Assembly: GCF_014397785.1 (NCBI RefSeq)
Contig: NZ_VZQQ01000015.1
Coordinates: forward strand, 124,001-188,000
Direction: 5' to 3'
Source of the DNA: Paraburkholderia podalyriae
GTDB taxonomy: Bacteria; Pseudomonadota; Gammaproteobacteria; Burkholderiales; Burkholderiaceae
Length of the DNA: 64,000 nt
Of this stretch, positions 18,769 to 27,426 are shown piece by piece. Each line of letters begins with the position of its first letter. Positions within the stretch are counted from its first letter, which is position 1. A program made the position numbers and the translations under genes. The notes under the pieces were generated by a model. The model worked only from the letters and a program-made list of their open reading frames with translations, did no database searches and was not told the origin of the DNA.

Positions 18769-18791
18769 GCGGCGGCGGCCGCAGGGCCGCT
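18768..18791 (+). terminator. Short intercistronic hairpin
   Basis: AGCGGC at 18768-18773 and GCCGCT at 18786-18791 can pair across a GC-rich loop directly after the binding-protein stop. As in the other ABC operon it sits between the binding-protein and permease genes. It is weak and without a T-run, so attenuation or mRNA protection is only a suggestion. Confidence 0.3.
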
Positions 18792-18820
18792 GTTCGATGC
18801 ATCGGATTGGGAGATTGATC

Positions 18821-19795
18821 GTGTCGCATTCCGTCAGCCGTCATAGCGTCGGCGGTCCTGTTGAATCCGGCGCGCCGGGCTTGCCGGCGTCGGGCGGTGC
18901 GCTGGGCGGTGCGTCCGTCGTATCGCGCCGGCGCGGGCCGACGCCGACCGCGCGGCGGCAGCGCCGCGCCGCGTTCCTGTTTCTCGCGCCGGCCTGCTTC
19001 ATGGTGGCCGTGTACGTGGTGTGGCCGATCCTCTCGACGATCCGCCTGAGCTTCTTCAACTGGGATGGGATGACCGAACCGACCTTCGTCGGCGTCGCGA
19101 ACTACATCGAGCTAGTCCATACGCAGACGTTCTATACGGCGCTGAAGAACAACCTGATCTGGCTCGTGCTGTTCCTGCTCGCACCGCCAATGGGGCTCGC
19201 CGTTGCGCTGTATCTGAACCAGGCGGTGGCGGGTATCCGTATCGTCAAGTCGCTGTTTTTCGCGCCGTTCGTGTTGTCGGGCGTCGTGGTCGGGCTGATT
19301 TTTTCGTGGTTCTACGATCCGACCTTCGGCCTGCTCGCGATGATGCTCGGCCACGGCGTGCCGGTGCTCGGGGACCCGCGCTATGCGACGTTCGGCATCG
19401 TGTTCGCGGCGCTGTGGCCGCAAACCGCGTACTGCATGATTCTGTATCTGACCGGCTTGACCACATTGAACGCCGAGCAGATCGAAGCTGCGCGAATGGA
19501 AGGCGCGCAGGGGTGGTCGATGCTATGGCATGTGATTCTGCCGCAGTTGCGGCCCACGACGTTCATGGCGATCGTCGTGACGATCATCGGCGCGCTGCGC
19601 AGTTTCGACCTGATTTCGGTGATGACGGGCGGCGGTCCGTTCGAAAGCTCGACGGTGCTCGCCTATTTCATGTACGACCAGGCGATCAAGTACTACCGCA
19701 TCGGCTATTCGGCGGCGATCGCGGTGGTGCTGTTCGGCATCATGCTCGTGTACATCGTCTACCATCTGCGGCGGATGCTGCGCGCCGAGCAATAA
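18821..19795 (+). CDS. Sugar ABC importer permease 1 (MalF/UgpA-like)
   Basis: I prefer the GTG at 18821 (GGGAGA at 18809-18814), giving 324 residues; an in-frame ATG at 18797 is possible but lacks a good ribosome binding site. A long Arg/Gly-rich cytoplasmic N-terminus precedes the first membrane helix (AAFLFLAPACFMVAVYVVWP). Six transmembrane segments follow, with the EAA loop EQIEAARMEGAQGWSMLWHVILPQLRP that docks to the ATPase. Eleven bases separate it from the second permease. Confidence 0.9.
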   Translation: MSHSVSRHSVGGPVESGAPGLPASGGALGGASVVSRRRGPTPTARRQRRAAFLFLAPACFMVAVYVVWPILSTIRLSFFNWDGMTEPTFVGVANYIELVHTQTFYTALKNNLIWLVLFLLAPPMGLAVALYLNQAVAGIRIVKSLFFAPFVLSGVVVGLIFSWFYDPTFGLLAMMLGHGVPVLGDPRYATFGIVFAALWPQTAYCMILYLTGLTTLNAEQIEAARMEGAQGWSMLWHVILPQLRPTTFMAIVVTIIGALRSFDLISVMTGGGPFESSTVLAYFMYDQAIKYYRIGYSAAIAVVLFGIMLVYIVYHLRRMLRAEQ

Positions 19796-19805
19796 GGAGC
19801 CGCTG

Positions 19806-20657
19806 ATGTTTCCGATTCCGATCGACAAATGGAAGCCGGCCACACGCCGCGCATACAAACTGACGTTGCCGATCGCACTCGTGATCTGGCTGCTGCCGAT
19901 GATCGCGGTGCTGGTCACGTCCGTGCGTTCAACCGAAGAACTGAGCGAGGGCAACTACTGGGGATGGCCGAAGCACTTCGCGATGTTCGACAACTATCGC
20001 GAGGCATTGACGACGTCGCCGATGCTGCATTACTTCTGGAATAGCGTGCTGATTACGTTGCCTTCGGTAGTGGGCTCGATCGCACTCGCGGCGATGGCGG
20101 GCTTTGCATTGGCGATCTATCGCTTTCGCGGCAATTCGACGTTGTTCGCGACGTTCGTCGCGGGCAACTTCGTACCGGTTCAGGTGCTGATGATTCCGGT
20201 GCGCGATCTGTCGTTGCAACTCGGGCTGTTCAACACCGTGAGCGCGCTGATTCTGTTTCATGTGTCGTTCCAGACTGGCTTTTGCGCGCTGTTTCTGCGC
20301 AACTTCATCAAGCAGTTGCCGTTCGAACTGGTGGAGGCGGCGCGCATCGAAGGGGCGAACGAGTGGACCGTGTTCTTCAGGATCGTGCTGCCGCTGATTC
20401 GTCCCGCGCTCGCGGCGTTGGCGATCCTCGTGTTCACGTTCGTGTGGAATGACTATTTCTGGGCGTTATGTCTGACGCAAGGCGATGACGCCGCGCCGAT
20501 CACCGTTGGCGTGGCCGCGCTGAAAGGACAGTGGACGACCGCGTGGAATCTCGTTTCGGCGGGCTCGATTCTGGCGGCGCTGCCGTCGGTCGCGATGTTC
20601 TTTGCGATGCAGAAGCATTTTGTCGCGGGCCTGACATTTGGCGCGACGAAGGGGTGA
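19806..20657 (+). CDS. Sugar ABC importer permease 2 (MalG/UgpE-like)
   Basis: A 283-residue membrane protein with six predicted helices. The EAA motif (LVEAARIEGANEWTVFFRIVLPLIRP) lies at about residues 175-200, as in MalG-type CUT1 permeases. AAGGAG at about 19795-19800 precedes the ATG. It ends the beta-galactoside operon and completes the importer with the ATPase, binding protein and first permease. Confidence 0.92.
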   Translation: MFPIPIDKWKPATRRAYKLTLPIALVIWLLPMIAVLVTSVRSTEELSEGNYWGWPKHFAMFDNYREALTTSPMLHYFWNSVLITLPSVVGSIALAAMAGFALAIYRFRGNSTLFATFVAGNFVPVQVLMIPVRDLSLQLGLFNTVSALILFHVSFQTGFCALFLRNFIKQLPFELVEAARIEGANEWTVFFRIVLPLIRPALAALAILVFTFVWNDYFWALCLTQGDDAAPITVGVAALKGQWTTAWNLVSAGSILAALPSVAMFFAMQKHFVAGLTFGATKG

Positions 20658-20765
20658 GGGGGCCTTCGGTCAACTGTTGCCGATCGACCCATTGTGACCC
20701 GCTCGATGTCCATCGGATAAGATACGGCCCGTCATGCATTTTTTAGAACGGAAGGAGTGGTTTCA

Positions 20766-21098
20766 GTGATCGAACCGAGCAACGTTTTCAAGGAAAATCT
20801 CGTCAGAATGCCGGCGATCGACGGCATCGCACGCATCGATCTGGTCAATGGCAGCGGCGCCGTGGTCGCTAGCATCGAGAACAAGCCGGGCAAGCAGGGC
20901 TCGCTCGCGGTGTACAACCACCTGCGCCGCGCGTTCGGCACGCTCGATGCGAAGGCGGCCGTATACGGCCTCGCGCTGTTCGCCGAGCACACGGCCGACG
21001 CGCGCAACCGTCCGGGCGCGCATCCGAACGTCGACCACCTGCTGGCGATTGCCGCTGGCGGCGAGGCATTGCGCATCGACGTCGTTCCGGCAGCTTAA
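20766..21098 (+). CDS. Small conserved protein, DUF2322-like
   Basis: The GTG at 20766 is chosen because GGAAGGAG lies 8 nt upstream; the in-frame GTG at 20757 abuts that site. The 110-residue product (MIEPSNVFKENLVRMPAIDG) contains RIDLVNGSGAVVASIENKPGKQGSL and ends in an Ala/Gly-rich helix. From memory it matches the DUF2322 family of betaproteobacteria, whose function is unknown. No signal peptide or membrane segment. It stands alone. Confidence 0.7.
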   Translation: MIEPSNVFKENLVRMPAIDGIARIDLVNGSGAVVASIENKPGKQGSLAVYNHLRRAFGTLDAKAAVYGLALFAEHTADARNRPGAHPNVDHLLAIAAGGEALRIDVVPAA

Positions 21099-21357
21099 GG
21101 CCGCTCAAAGTCGTATTCCGCTTTTTCCGCATCCCCAAGATGGACGTTTTCCCCCGCTGCCGCGAACCAACGCCGCCCCCGGCGACTGGATTCGCGGCGC
21201 GCAAGCGGTGATTGCTCGGTAAAAACCCCTTGTTTTTCTCGAAGCTCCCGGATTGGCTTCACATTCGGCTTCTGTTCGCCGAATTGAAACACGCGGGGGC
21301 GGCGCACACTGAATTCATCCCGTCGCGTATATCGCGATTTTCCGTCAGGAGCCCCGC

Positions 21358-21645
21358 ATGTCTTCCCGTCACAACAAGCCCCGCCGGCTCGACGCCGACC
21401 TGCCGGAACTCGCCACCTCGGAATGGGATCAGCCGACGCCCGGTCCAGACGACGCGATGCGCGAACTGCAACGCGGTTCCGAAGCCATCCTGCGTCTCGC
21501 CACCCGGGCGCACGCGGCCGTCGCTCGCAGCGACGAAGCGGGCGCGCAAGCCGCGCGCCAATCGCTCGAGACGCAGCTGACGTTCACCACCGCCCTGATC
21601 GACGAACTGCTGTTCGGTGCGCCTGAGCGCTCCACGCTGCATTGA
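21358..21645 (+). CDS. Hypothetical small hydrophilic protein
   Basis: A 95-residue acidic and helical protein (MSSRHNKPRRLDADLPELATSEWDQ). The middle part, DDAMRELQRGSEAILRLATRAHAAVARSDEAGAQAARQSL, could form an amphipathic helix. A purine-rich GTCAGGAG precedes the ATG. No family recognised. Codon use matches its neighbours, so it is probably real. Confidence 0.6.
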   Translation: MSSRHNKPRRLDADLPELATSEWDQPTPGPDDAMRELQRGSEAILRLATRAHAAVARSDEAGAQAARQSLETQLTFTTALIDELLFGAPERSTLH

Positions 21646-21703
21646 CTGCCCACGCGGCAGCATCACCGTACTAACCCGTAGTTCCGACGTTCCGGAAGCT
21701 GAC

Positions 21704-21847
21704 ATGAGCGTTTTGACCGTAATTCTCTGCATCTGGGCGATGGTCGCGGTTTGCGCGATTCTGTTGATCCGTGGCGCGACTCCGCACGTCGAGCGTGAGG
21801 CGAAACAGCCGCGTGCGCGTCCGTCGCGCTATTCGATCGCTGAGTAA
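21704..21847 (+). CDS. Small single-pass membrane protein
   Basis: The ATG at 21704 follows GGAAGC. The 47-residue product has one N-terminal hydrophobic segment (VLTVILCIWAMVAVCAILLI) and a basic tail (EAKQPRARPSRYSIAE), so it should sit in the inner membrane with the tail in the cytoplasm. No known function. The start at 21617 in the same frame would add a stretch with no coding character. Confidence 0.5.
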   Translation: MSVLTVILCIWAMVAVCAILLIRGATPHVEREAKQPRARPSRYSIAE

Positions 21848-21943
21848 CCCGCACTGCCAACGACGCGGAACCAACGGGGTAACATGAGGAGCGCCGGCGC
21901 CACCGCCGGCCGCCATCGACGATGTTCCCCCGGAGGTTCTCGT

Positions 21944-22171
21944 ATGGACGCCCATTCGATTCTCGGCATGTTGCATGCCGAAGAGGCTTTGCTGGTCTCT
22001 ATCGTGCGGTCGCTGCCTGACGATATCAGGCGCAGAATCGCCAACGACTTTCACGAGCAGGCGCAACTCGCCGAAAGCTCGCATCTGAATCCCACCACGA
22101 ACCGCGAAACGAGCGACGCGTTCAAGGCCCACGTGCGGCGCCTGTCCAACATGCTTGCTTCGTTGTCTTAG
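21944..22171 (+). CDS. Hypothetical small protein
   Basis: The ATG at 21944 follows CGGAGG, a strong ribosome binding site. The 75-residue product begins MDAHSILGMLHAEEALLVSI and is helical and charged, with IRRRIANDFHEQAQLAESS in the middle. No signal peptide or family recognised. Its codon use looks like that of the surrounding chromosome. Confidence 0.6.
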   Translation: MDAHSILGMLHAEEALLVSIVRSLPDDIRRRIANDFHEQAQLAESSHLNPTTNRETSDAFKAHVRRLSNMLASLS

Positions 22172-22940
22172 CTTGCCGCCGAGGAATTTCGGCAGTTCGA
22201 GTCGCGCGTCGTGCAATTGAACGCGCTGCTATGAGCCGTTTGCCGTCTCAGTTTTGCGACACGCCAGTCCGCAGGACGCAGGCACTGTTTCGTCGCATGA
22301 CGCGCCGGCGGTTCCGCCGGTACGCGTCGCAAAACTTGCTCTGTCAATGCGCGTTCGGGTTTTCCCGCGCGCGTCGAACGACGTGTGCGAAGCCAGCAAG
22401 AAGGCGTCGGGGCATCCGCGCGGCGTCTCATTTCCGATGCATCGCGTGCGATCAGGCCCGCGGCGAAGTGCATCGGCACGGATCCGTCCATGTGTGGCAA
22501 GGCTTTGACCCAGCATGGCATAACCGTTGCTCTAAGGAAGGCACAAGAACTACAAATGTTGCAGCCGGGATTTCATGCAGGGAATAAATACCGACGGCAG
22601 CAAAAGTCTTCGTGATTCGCGCTCGGGGAGCTTGGCGCGGCTTGCGAGGTGCGGCGGGGCCAACACTAAACGGATGTCGACAAACAACGACGACGCGAGC
22701 GGACGATGCGCAGCATCGACCGTCCGCTCGCGATCGTGACAGCGTGAAGCGATGACCCCGCCTTTTTTCCGTGCTAGCGGGCGAATCCGAAGTCGCGGTG
22801 GACCCCGCCAAAGGGCGCTTGCGCGCCGACCGGCGCACTGCGAAGATCATGCTAACGCTCCTGTCGTATCCGGCGCGGCGCGTCTGCTGTTTGCCACAGA
22901 CAGCCCGACACGGTCCGCATCGGCGGCACCAGGGAATTCC
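22172..22940. other. Intergenic stretch with strong dyads; no convincing gene
   Basis: About 770 bp with only short, poorly supported open frames. Two structured parts stand out. GTTTTGCGAC (22251-22260) pairs perfectly with GTCGCAAAAC (22326-22335) around an inner CCGGCGG-TT-CCGCCGG hairpin (22305-22320). A second dyad, GCGAGCGGACG (22695-22705) with CGTCCGCTCGC (22721-22731), has a smaller inner stem. Either could belong to a small RNA or be a transcription end. The stretch also shares GGCAAGGCTTTGAC with the gap near 11540. Confidence 0.4.
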
Positions 22941-23807
22941 ATGTTAGCGTCGAGCCCATTTCCCGCATTGCTGCACCACGCGAGCCTGTGGCTGCAAGGC
23001 TATGCGCTCGCGCTGGTCATGATGGGCCTCGGCGCATTGCTCGAGCGTCGCTGGCCGGCCGCGTTGCTGCAATCGCGCGCGGGCCAGCGTCTGAACATGG
23101 CGTACGCGGGCCTGTATCTGGCGTTGGTGGAAGCCACCAAGCCGCTGACGGCGGCCGCGAGCGTCGCGATCGTGAATGCGCTCGGCGGCGGGATGGTGGT
23201 GCTGGTGTCGCGCGGGTGGGGCGCGCTCGCTTCGTTCGTGATCGTGCTGCTGACGATCGATTTCCTCGAATACGCGTTTCATCGCTTGCAGCACACGTGG
23301 CCCATCCTGTGGAAGCTGCATTCGCTGCACCATAGCGCGGTGGATTTCAATGTGACGATCACGTTGCGGCATCATTGGATTGAGGTGCTGCTCAAGGGCT
23401 GCCTGCTTTATCCGCTCGTCGGCGTACTGTTCAAGGTCGAGCCGTGGATCGTCGGTGCGACGTCGATCGTGTTCATGTCCGGCAACTACTTCGAGCATCT
23501 GAATCTGCGCGTGGACCTCGGCCGCTACGTCACGTGGATCAACAATCCGCAGTATCACCGTCTGCATCACTCGATTCGCGCCGAGCATTTCAATCACAAC
23601 TTCGCGCAGCTATTGCCGATGTGGGATCACGTATTCGGCACGCGCTGGGTGCCTGCGAAGCACGAATGGCCCGCCACCGGTCTCGACGACCGCAAGCAAC
23701 CGCACTCATTGCTCGGCGCATTCAGCTGGCCATTGGGGCAGCACGCGGGACGCGATGCGTTACCCGCTCGCAAGCCGGTTGCCGTGTTCGACAAGGAAGC
23801 GAAATAG
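22941..23807 (+). CDS. Sterol desaturase / fatty acid hydroxylase family membrane protein
   Basis: I chose the ATG at 22941 (MLASSPFPALLHHASLWLQG), giving 288 residues. The 63-residue upstream extension has no coding character. The diiron histidine clusters of the FA_hydroxylase family are in order: HRLQH, HSLHHSAVDFN and YHRLHHS, plus HFNHNFAQLLPMWDHVFGTRW. Four or so membrane segments lie in the N-terminal half (ALALVMMGLGALLE; FVIVLLTIDFLEYAFH). It should hydroxylate or desaturate a lipid at the membrane; the substrate is unknown. It is convergent with the MFS gene, only 6 bp away. Confidence 0.88.
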   Translation: MLASSPFPALLHHASLWLQGYALALVMMGLGALLERRWPAALLQSRAGQRLNMAYAGLYLALVEATKPLTAAASVAIVNALGGGMVVLVSRGWGALASFVIVLLTIDFLEYAFHRLQHTWPILWKLHSLHHSAVDFNVTITLRHHWIEVLLKGCLLYPLVGVLFKVEPWIVGATSIVFMSGNYFEHLNLRVDLGRYVTWINNPQYHRLHHSIRAEHFNHNFAQLLPMWDHVFGTRWVPAKHEWPATGLDDRKQPHSLLGAFSWPLGQHAGRDALPARKPVAVFDKEAK

Positions 23808-23813
23808 CGCTGG

Positions 23814-24959
23814 CTACGCGGGTTGTGCGCCACGCACCGCCTTGCCGCCCAACAGCGACACGATCAGCGTGGCCATCACGAGCACGCACAACGCCGCACG
23901 CAAGCCGAGCACGCCAGCGCCGAAACCGATCAGCGGCGGCCCGACCAGAAAGCCCGCATAGCCGAACGTGGCCGCCATCGACACGCCGATCGCGGGCGTT
24001 GCACTCGAGCGACCCGCCGCGCTAAAAATCACCGGAACGATATTCGCGAGACCGATACCGACCATCGCGAAGCCGACGCACGCGGTCAGCACGGTCGGCA
24101 GGCTCAGCACGAGCGCGAGTCCGGCGAGCGCGATCAGTCCGCCGAGCGCGACGACCTTGCTCGAACCGAAGCGTCGCACCGACGCATCGCCGGCGATCCG
24201 GCAGGCAGCCATCGAAAACGCGAACGCGGAGTAGCCGATCGCAGCGACGCTCGCTTCCTGATTCAAGGCGGAGCGCAAGTACACCGCGCTCCAGTCGGCC
24301 ACCGCGCCTTCGACGAGCATGCACATGAACGCAAGCAGCGCGAGTTTCATCACGCTGCTGTCGGGCCATGCGAAGCCGCTCGACGCGGCGGCCGCGCGCG
24401 GGCCGATATCGCGCAACGCGAACGACGCGGCGAAAACGATCAGGACTGCAATGAACAGATCGGGCGCGAGCAGTCCGCCCACGACGCCGATGCCGGCTTT
24501 CTGCAGCAGCGCGCCGCTCGCCGCGCCAAGCAGGCCGCCCGCGCTCCACGCGGCATGAAACGACGACATGATCGGTGCGCGCCAGCGGGTTTCGATCGCG
24601 CTCGCATGTCCGTTCATCGACACGTCGAGCGCGCCGTTCGACGCGCCGAGCGCAAGCAGCACCACGCACAGAGTCGGCATGCCGGGCGCGACTGCCGGCA
24701 ACGGCAGCGCGATGGCGAACGTCGCGCCGAGCAGCGCGGTGGCGCGGCCGCTGCCGACGCGCGGCGCGAGTTGTCCCGCGAGCGGCATCGCAACGATGGC
24801 GCCGAGCGCGAAGCAGAACAGCGCGATGCCGAGCGAGGTGTCGCTGAGCGCCAGGCTTTCCTTGATGCGCGGCACCTCGACCGCCCATGCACCGATGCCG
24901 AAACCGTTGGCGAGAAAGACGGCGAGCGTCGCGATGCGTTCCCTGGCGAGTGAGTTCAT
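23814..24959 (-). CDS. MFS transporter (YbjJ-like)
   Basis: A 381-residue, 12-helix MFS protein: MNSLARERIATLAVFLANGF, ALGAIVAMPLAGQLAPRVGSGRATALLGA (motif A region), and LDVSMNGHASAIETRWRAPIMSSFHAAWSAGG. The last is typical of the YbjJ subgroup, whose substrates are poorly known. Its start overlaps the stop of the upstream DeoR-type gene by 4 bp (ATGA), so the two form an operon and the regulator probably controls the carrier. Confidence 0.85.
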   Translation of the reverse strand: MNSLARERIATLAVFLANGFGIGAWAVEVPRIKESLALSDTSLGIALFCFALGAIVAMPLAGQLAPRVGSGRATALLGATFAIALPLPAVAPGMPTLCVVLLALGASNGALDVSMNGHASAIETRWRAPIMSSFHAAWSAGGLLGAASGALLQKAGIGVVGGLLAPDLFIAVLIVFAASFALRDIGPRAAAASSGFAWPDSSVMKLALLAFMCMLVEGAVADWSAVYLRSALNQEASVAAIGYSAFAFSMAACRIAGDASVRRFGSSKVVALGGLIALAGLALVLSLPTVLTACVGFAMVGIGLANIVPVIFSAAGRSSATPAIGVSMAATFGYAGFLVGPPLIGFGAGVLGLRAALCVLVMATLIVSLLGGKAVRGAQPA

Positions 24960-25750
24960 GGGCGTGCCACCATCACGTTATCGCAGACGGCCCGCAGGCT
25001 CGCGACACGAGCGCCCGGCACGTCCGCTTCGACGAACAGATGATCGACCGACGACACCGGCGCTACCGCGAACGGCGCCGCGGTGATCAGCTTTTCCGAG
25101 GTCAGCGCGATGGCGATCTGGCCGCTCGCTTTGACCATCGCGCGTTTCAGTTCGGCATCCTCTGCGTCGAACGCGGCCACGCCTTCGTCGGGATCGAACG
25201 CGCAGGCGCCGAGAAAACAGAGGTCCGCGCGGATCTGCTGGATCTGCAGCAGCGCGGTCGCGCCGAGCGCGCCCGCCGCGCCGCCCGCGATGCGGCCGCC
25301 GACCAGGATCACGTCGAATCCCGGGCGGTTCAGCAGGCGCGCGCAGGCCTCGGGCGAATTCGTGACGACGGTCAGGCCGGCGTTGTCGGGTAGCGCCGCC
25401 GCGATCGCGACGTTCGTCGAGCCGGCGTCGAGCAGCACGATCTGCTTCGGACGAACGATCGATACGGCCGCCGCGGCAAGGCGTGCCTTGCGGTCGACGG
25501 CTTCGCGCATGCGCAGTGCCGCGGGTTTGTCGGCGGGCGACATCAGCAACGCCCCGCCGTACACGCGTTTGCAGTGGCCCTGGTCCGCGAGATCGCGCAG
25601 ATGGCGGCGCACCGTGTGCTCGGAGGTCTGCAACTCGGCGGCAAGCTCGGCCGCGAGCACGCGACCATGCGTGCGCAAACGCTGCAGAATCAGCGCTTCG
25701 CGCTGCTCGGGCAGTAGCCCGTTGATCGCTTCTTCCCTGGTTCGCTGCAT
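24956..25750 (-). CDS. DeoR/GlpR-family transcriptional regulator
   Basis: A 264-residue protein with an N-terminal DeoR HTH (REALILQRLRTHGRVLAAELAAELQTSEHTVRRHLRDL, about residues 17-54) and a DeoRC sugar-phosphate sensor domain with VLLDAGSTNVAIAAALPD, VVTNSPEACARLL, GGRIAGGAAGALG and ITAAPFAVAPVSSVDHLFVEAD. Such regulators answer to phosphorylated sugars or sugar acids. It overlaps the MFS gene by 4 bp. Two direct repeats lie 30-60 bp before its start and are good autoregulation sites. Confidence 0.88.
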   Translation of the reverse strand: MQRTREEAINGLLPEQREALILQRLRTHGRVLAAELAAELQTSEHTVRRHLRDLADQGHCKRVYGGALLMSPADKPAALRMREAVDRKARLAAAAVSIVRPKQIVLLDAGSTNVAIAAALPDNAGLTVVTNSPEACARLLNRPGFDVILVGGRIAGGAAGALGATALLQIQQIRADLCFLGACAFDPDEGVAAFDAEDAELKRAMVKASGQIAIALTSEKLITAAPFAVAPVSSVDHLFVEADVPGARVASLRAVCDNVMVARP

Positions 25751-25779
25751 GGGGCTCGTCTCCGTTCTCGCATAAATCG

Positions 25780-25812
25780 ATCATAAACGAGCAAAATGTA
25801 TCGTAAACGCTC
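25780..25812. promoter_or_regulatory. Tandem operator candidates for the DeoR-type regulator
   Basis: ATCATAAACGAGC (25780-25792) and ATCGTAAACGCTC (25800-25812) are direct repeats with starts exactly 20 bp apart, two helical turns, just upstream of the regulator gene. Tandem A/T-rich repeats on one face of the helix are usual for DeoR/GlpR proteins. Function inferred. Confidence 0.45.
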
Positions 25813-25849
25813 GTGGGGCACAAGCGGTGCGCCCCGGCTCGTCTTGATC

Positions 25850-27355
25850 TCACGCCACGCGGTGCGGTTCGGGTCGTGAGTCACGGCCGAAAACCAGCCG
25901 GTCGAGCAGCCATACCGCGACGAGCGTCGCGCCCATCAGCGGGAACAAGATGCCGAGCAGCACGAGGCCGGTTTTCCAGCCGCGCATCGGCGGCGCGCCG
26001 CGCTCGCGCGACGGTGCGCCGAGCGAGCGTTGCGGCCGACGTTTCCACCACATCACGAAGCCGGTCACAGCAAGCGCGGCGAGGCCGAGCGAAATGGCCG
26101 CGCACAGTATCTGGTTCGCGATGCCGAAGAAGCGACCCATATGCAACGACGTACCGTACGACACGGCCTTCGCGATCGCGCCGTAATCGCCGTAGCGAAT
26201 GTCCCGCAGGATCGCGCCGCTGTATTGGTCGACGTACAGCGTGCGTTCATGTTGCGGATTCGCAGGGAAATAGGAAAGCGTGTAGACGCCGGTTGCCGAG
26301 TTCGGCAGCACGATGCTGTAGCCGTTCGTGAGGCCGAGCGACGCGGCGAGCGCGACGATATGGCCGAGCGACAGCGGCCGAGCCGCAGCGGTGGCCACGG
26401 AAGACGGCACACGCGCGTCGCCCGCGGCCCACGGCTTCAGCGGCAACGGCAGGTCGTCCATGACCATGCCGGGCATCGAGTCCATGTCGGCGTGCATGGC
26501 ATGCGCGACCGTCGCGCTCGCATGGTCGGCGTGGTCCGCTTGCGCTCCCGGCACGCTGGAGCGCAACGGCAAACCGCCCCACGCGCCCGGCGGCGCGCCA
26601 AGCTTCGTCGCGGTCGCGAACGCCTTGAACTGCTTGCCCCATGAGCCGGTCCACGGCAGACCCGTCAATACGAATGCAAGTGCGCCGAGCGCGAGCCAGA
26701 TACCGATCACTGCGTGAAGGTTTTTCCACAGCGGGCGTCCTCTCAGCGCCAAGCGCGGCAGCAGCACGGCGGGCGCGGTCGTTTTGCCGCGCGGCCACCA
26801 TAGTGCGATGCCGGTGCCGATCATCACGAGGGTCCAGCATGCGGCCAATTCCATCAGCAGTTCGCCGGGCTTGCCGAGCAGCAACTTGCGATGGAGCATG
26901 CGATCCGCCTGCATCAAGCGACGCTCGACGCTCAGCGTGCCCAGCACATCGCCGTTGTACGGATTCAGATAGACGCTCTGCTGCGTGCGGTCCGCGAGAC
27001 GAAACACGAATTCGGCGCTGCGTTGCGGATCGCGCGTGATCACGGCGGTCGTCGCGACCGAGTCGGGCGGCATCGCCGCGCGCGCTTTCGCGAGCAACGC
27101 GTTGTCGGGCAGCCTCGGCACTGCTTGCGGTGCGACGACCATTTGCTGTCGATAAAGCAGCGGCTCGAGCTGCGGCTGAAAGCAGTACAGCGTGCCGGTG
27201 ATCGCAAGCACGAGTAGAAATGGCATCACGAAGAGGCCCGCGTAAAAATGCCAGCGCCACAGTGTTCGATAGCCTGGATGTACCGGGCCGCTCGTCGCGG
27301 CAACTGTTGTACTGTTTTGCGGGCGCGCGCGTTCGGCGGTTTGAGTTGTGGACAT
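25850..27355 (-). CDS. PepSY-domain inner-membrane protein (PiuB-like)
   Basis: The ATG at 27355 (MSTTQTAERARPQNST) with AGGA upstream gives 501 residues; the longer frame runs into the TonB receptor gene. Four main membrane segments frame two PepSY-type periplasmic parts: LWRWHFYAGLFVMPFLLVLAI near residue 35, the LMELAACWTLVMIGTGIALWW region, NLHAVIGIWLALGALAFVLTGLPWTGSWG, and a C-terminal pair. A His/Met/Asp-rich loop (ADHADHASATVAHAMHADMD) could bind metal. PepSY membrane proteins of this type go with TonB receptors and are thought to reduce or release iron from siderophores. It follows the receptor gene by about 70 bp. Confidence 0.88.
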   Translation of the reverse strand: MSTTQTAERARPQNSTTVAATSGPVHPGYRTLWRWHFYAGLFVMPFLLVLAITGTLYCFQPQLEPLLYRQQMVVAPQAVPRLPDNALLAKARAAMPPDSVATTAVITRDPQRSAEFVFRLADRTQQSVYLNPYNGDVLGTLSVERRLMQADRMLHRKLLLGKPGELLMELAACWTLVMIGTGIALWWPRGKTTAPAVLLPRLALRGRPLWKNLHAVIGIWLALGALAFVLTGLPWTGSWGKQFKAFATATKLGAPPGAWGGLPLRSSVPGAQADHADHASATVAHAMHADMDSMPGMVMDDLPLPLKPWAAGDARVPSSVATAAARPLSLGHIVALAASLGLTNGYSIVLPNSATGVYTLSYFPANPQHERTLYVDQYSGAILRDIRYGDYGAIAKAVSYGTSLHMGRFFGIANQILCAAISLGLAALAVTGFVMWWKRRPQRSLGAPSRERGAPPMRGWKTGLVLLGILFPLMGATLVAVWLLDRLVFGRDSRPEPHRVA

Positions 27356-27426
27356 GAAATCCTCGTGGGGCAAATGGGGCGATGTGTTTGCGTGCGACAA
27401 GCGATTCGCGGCGCGTTGCGCGGCAC

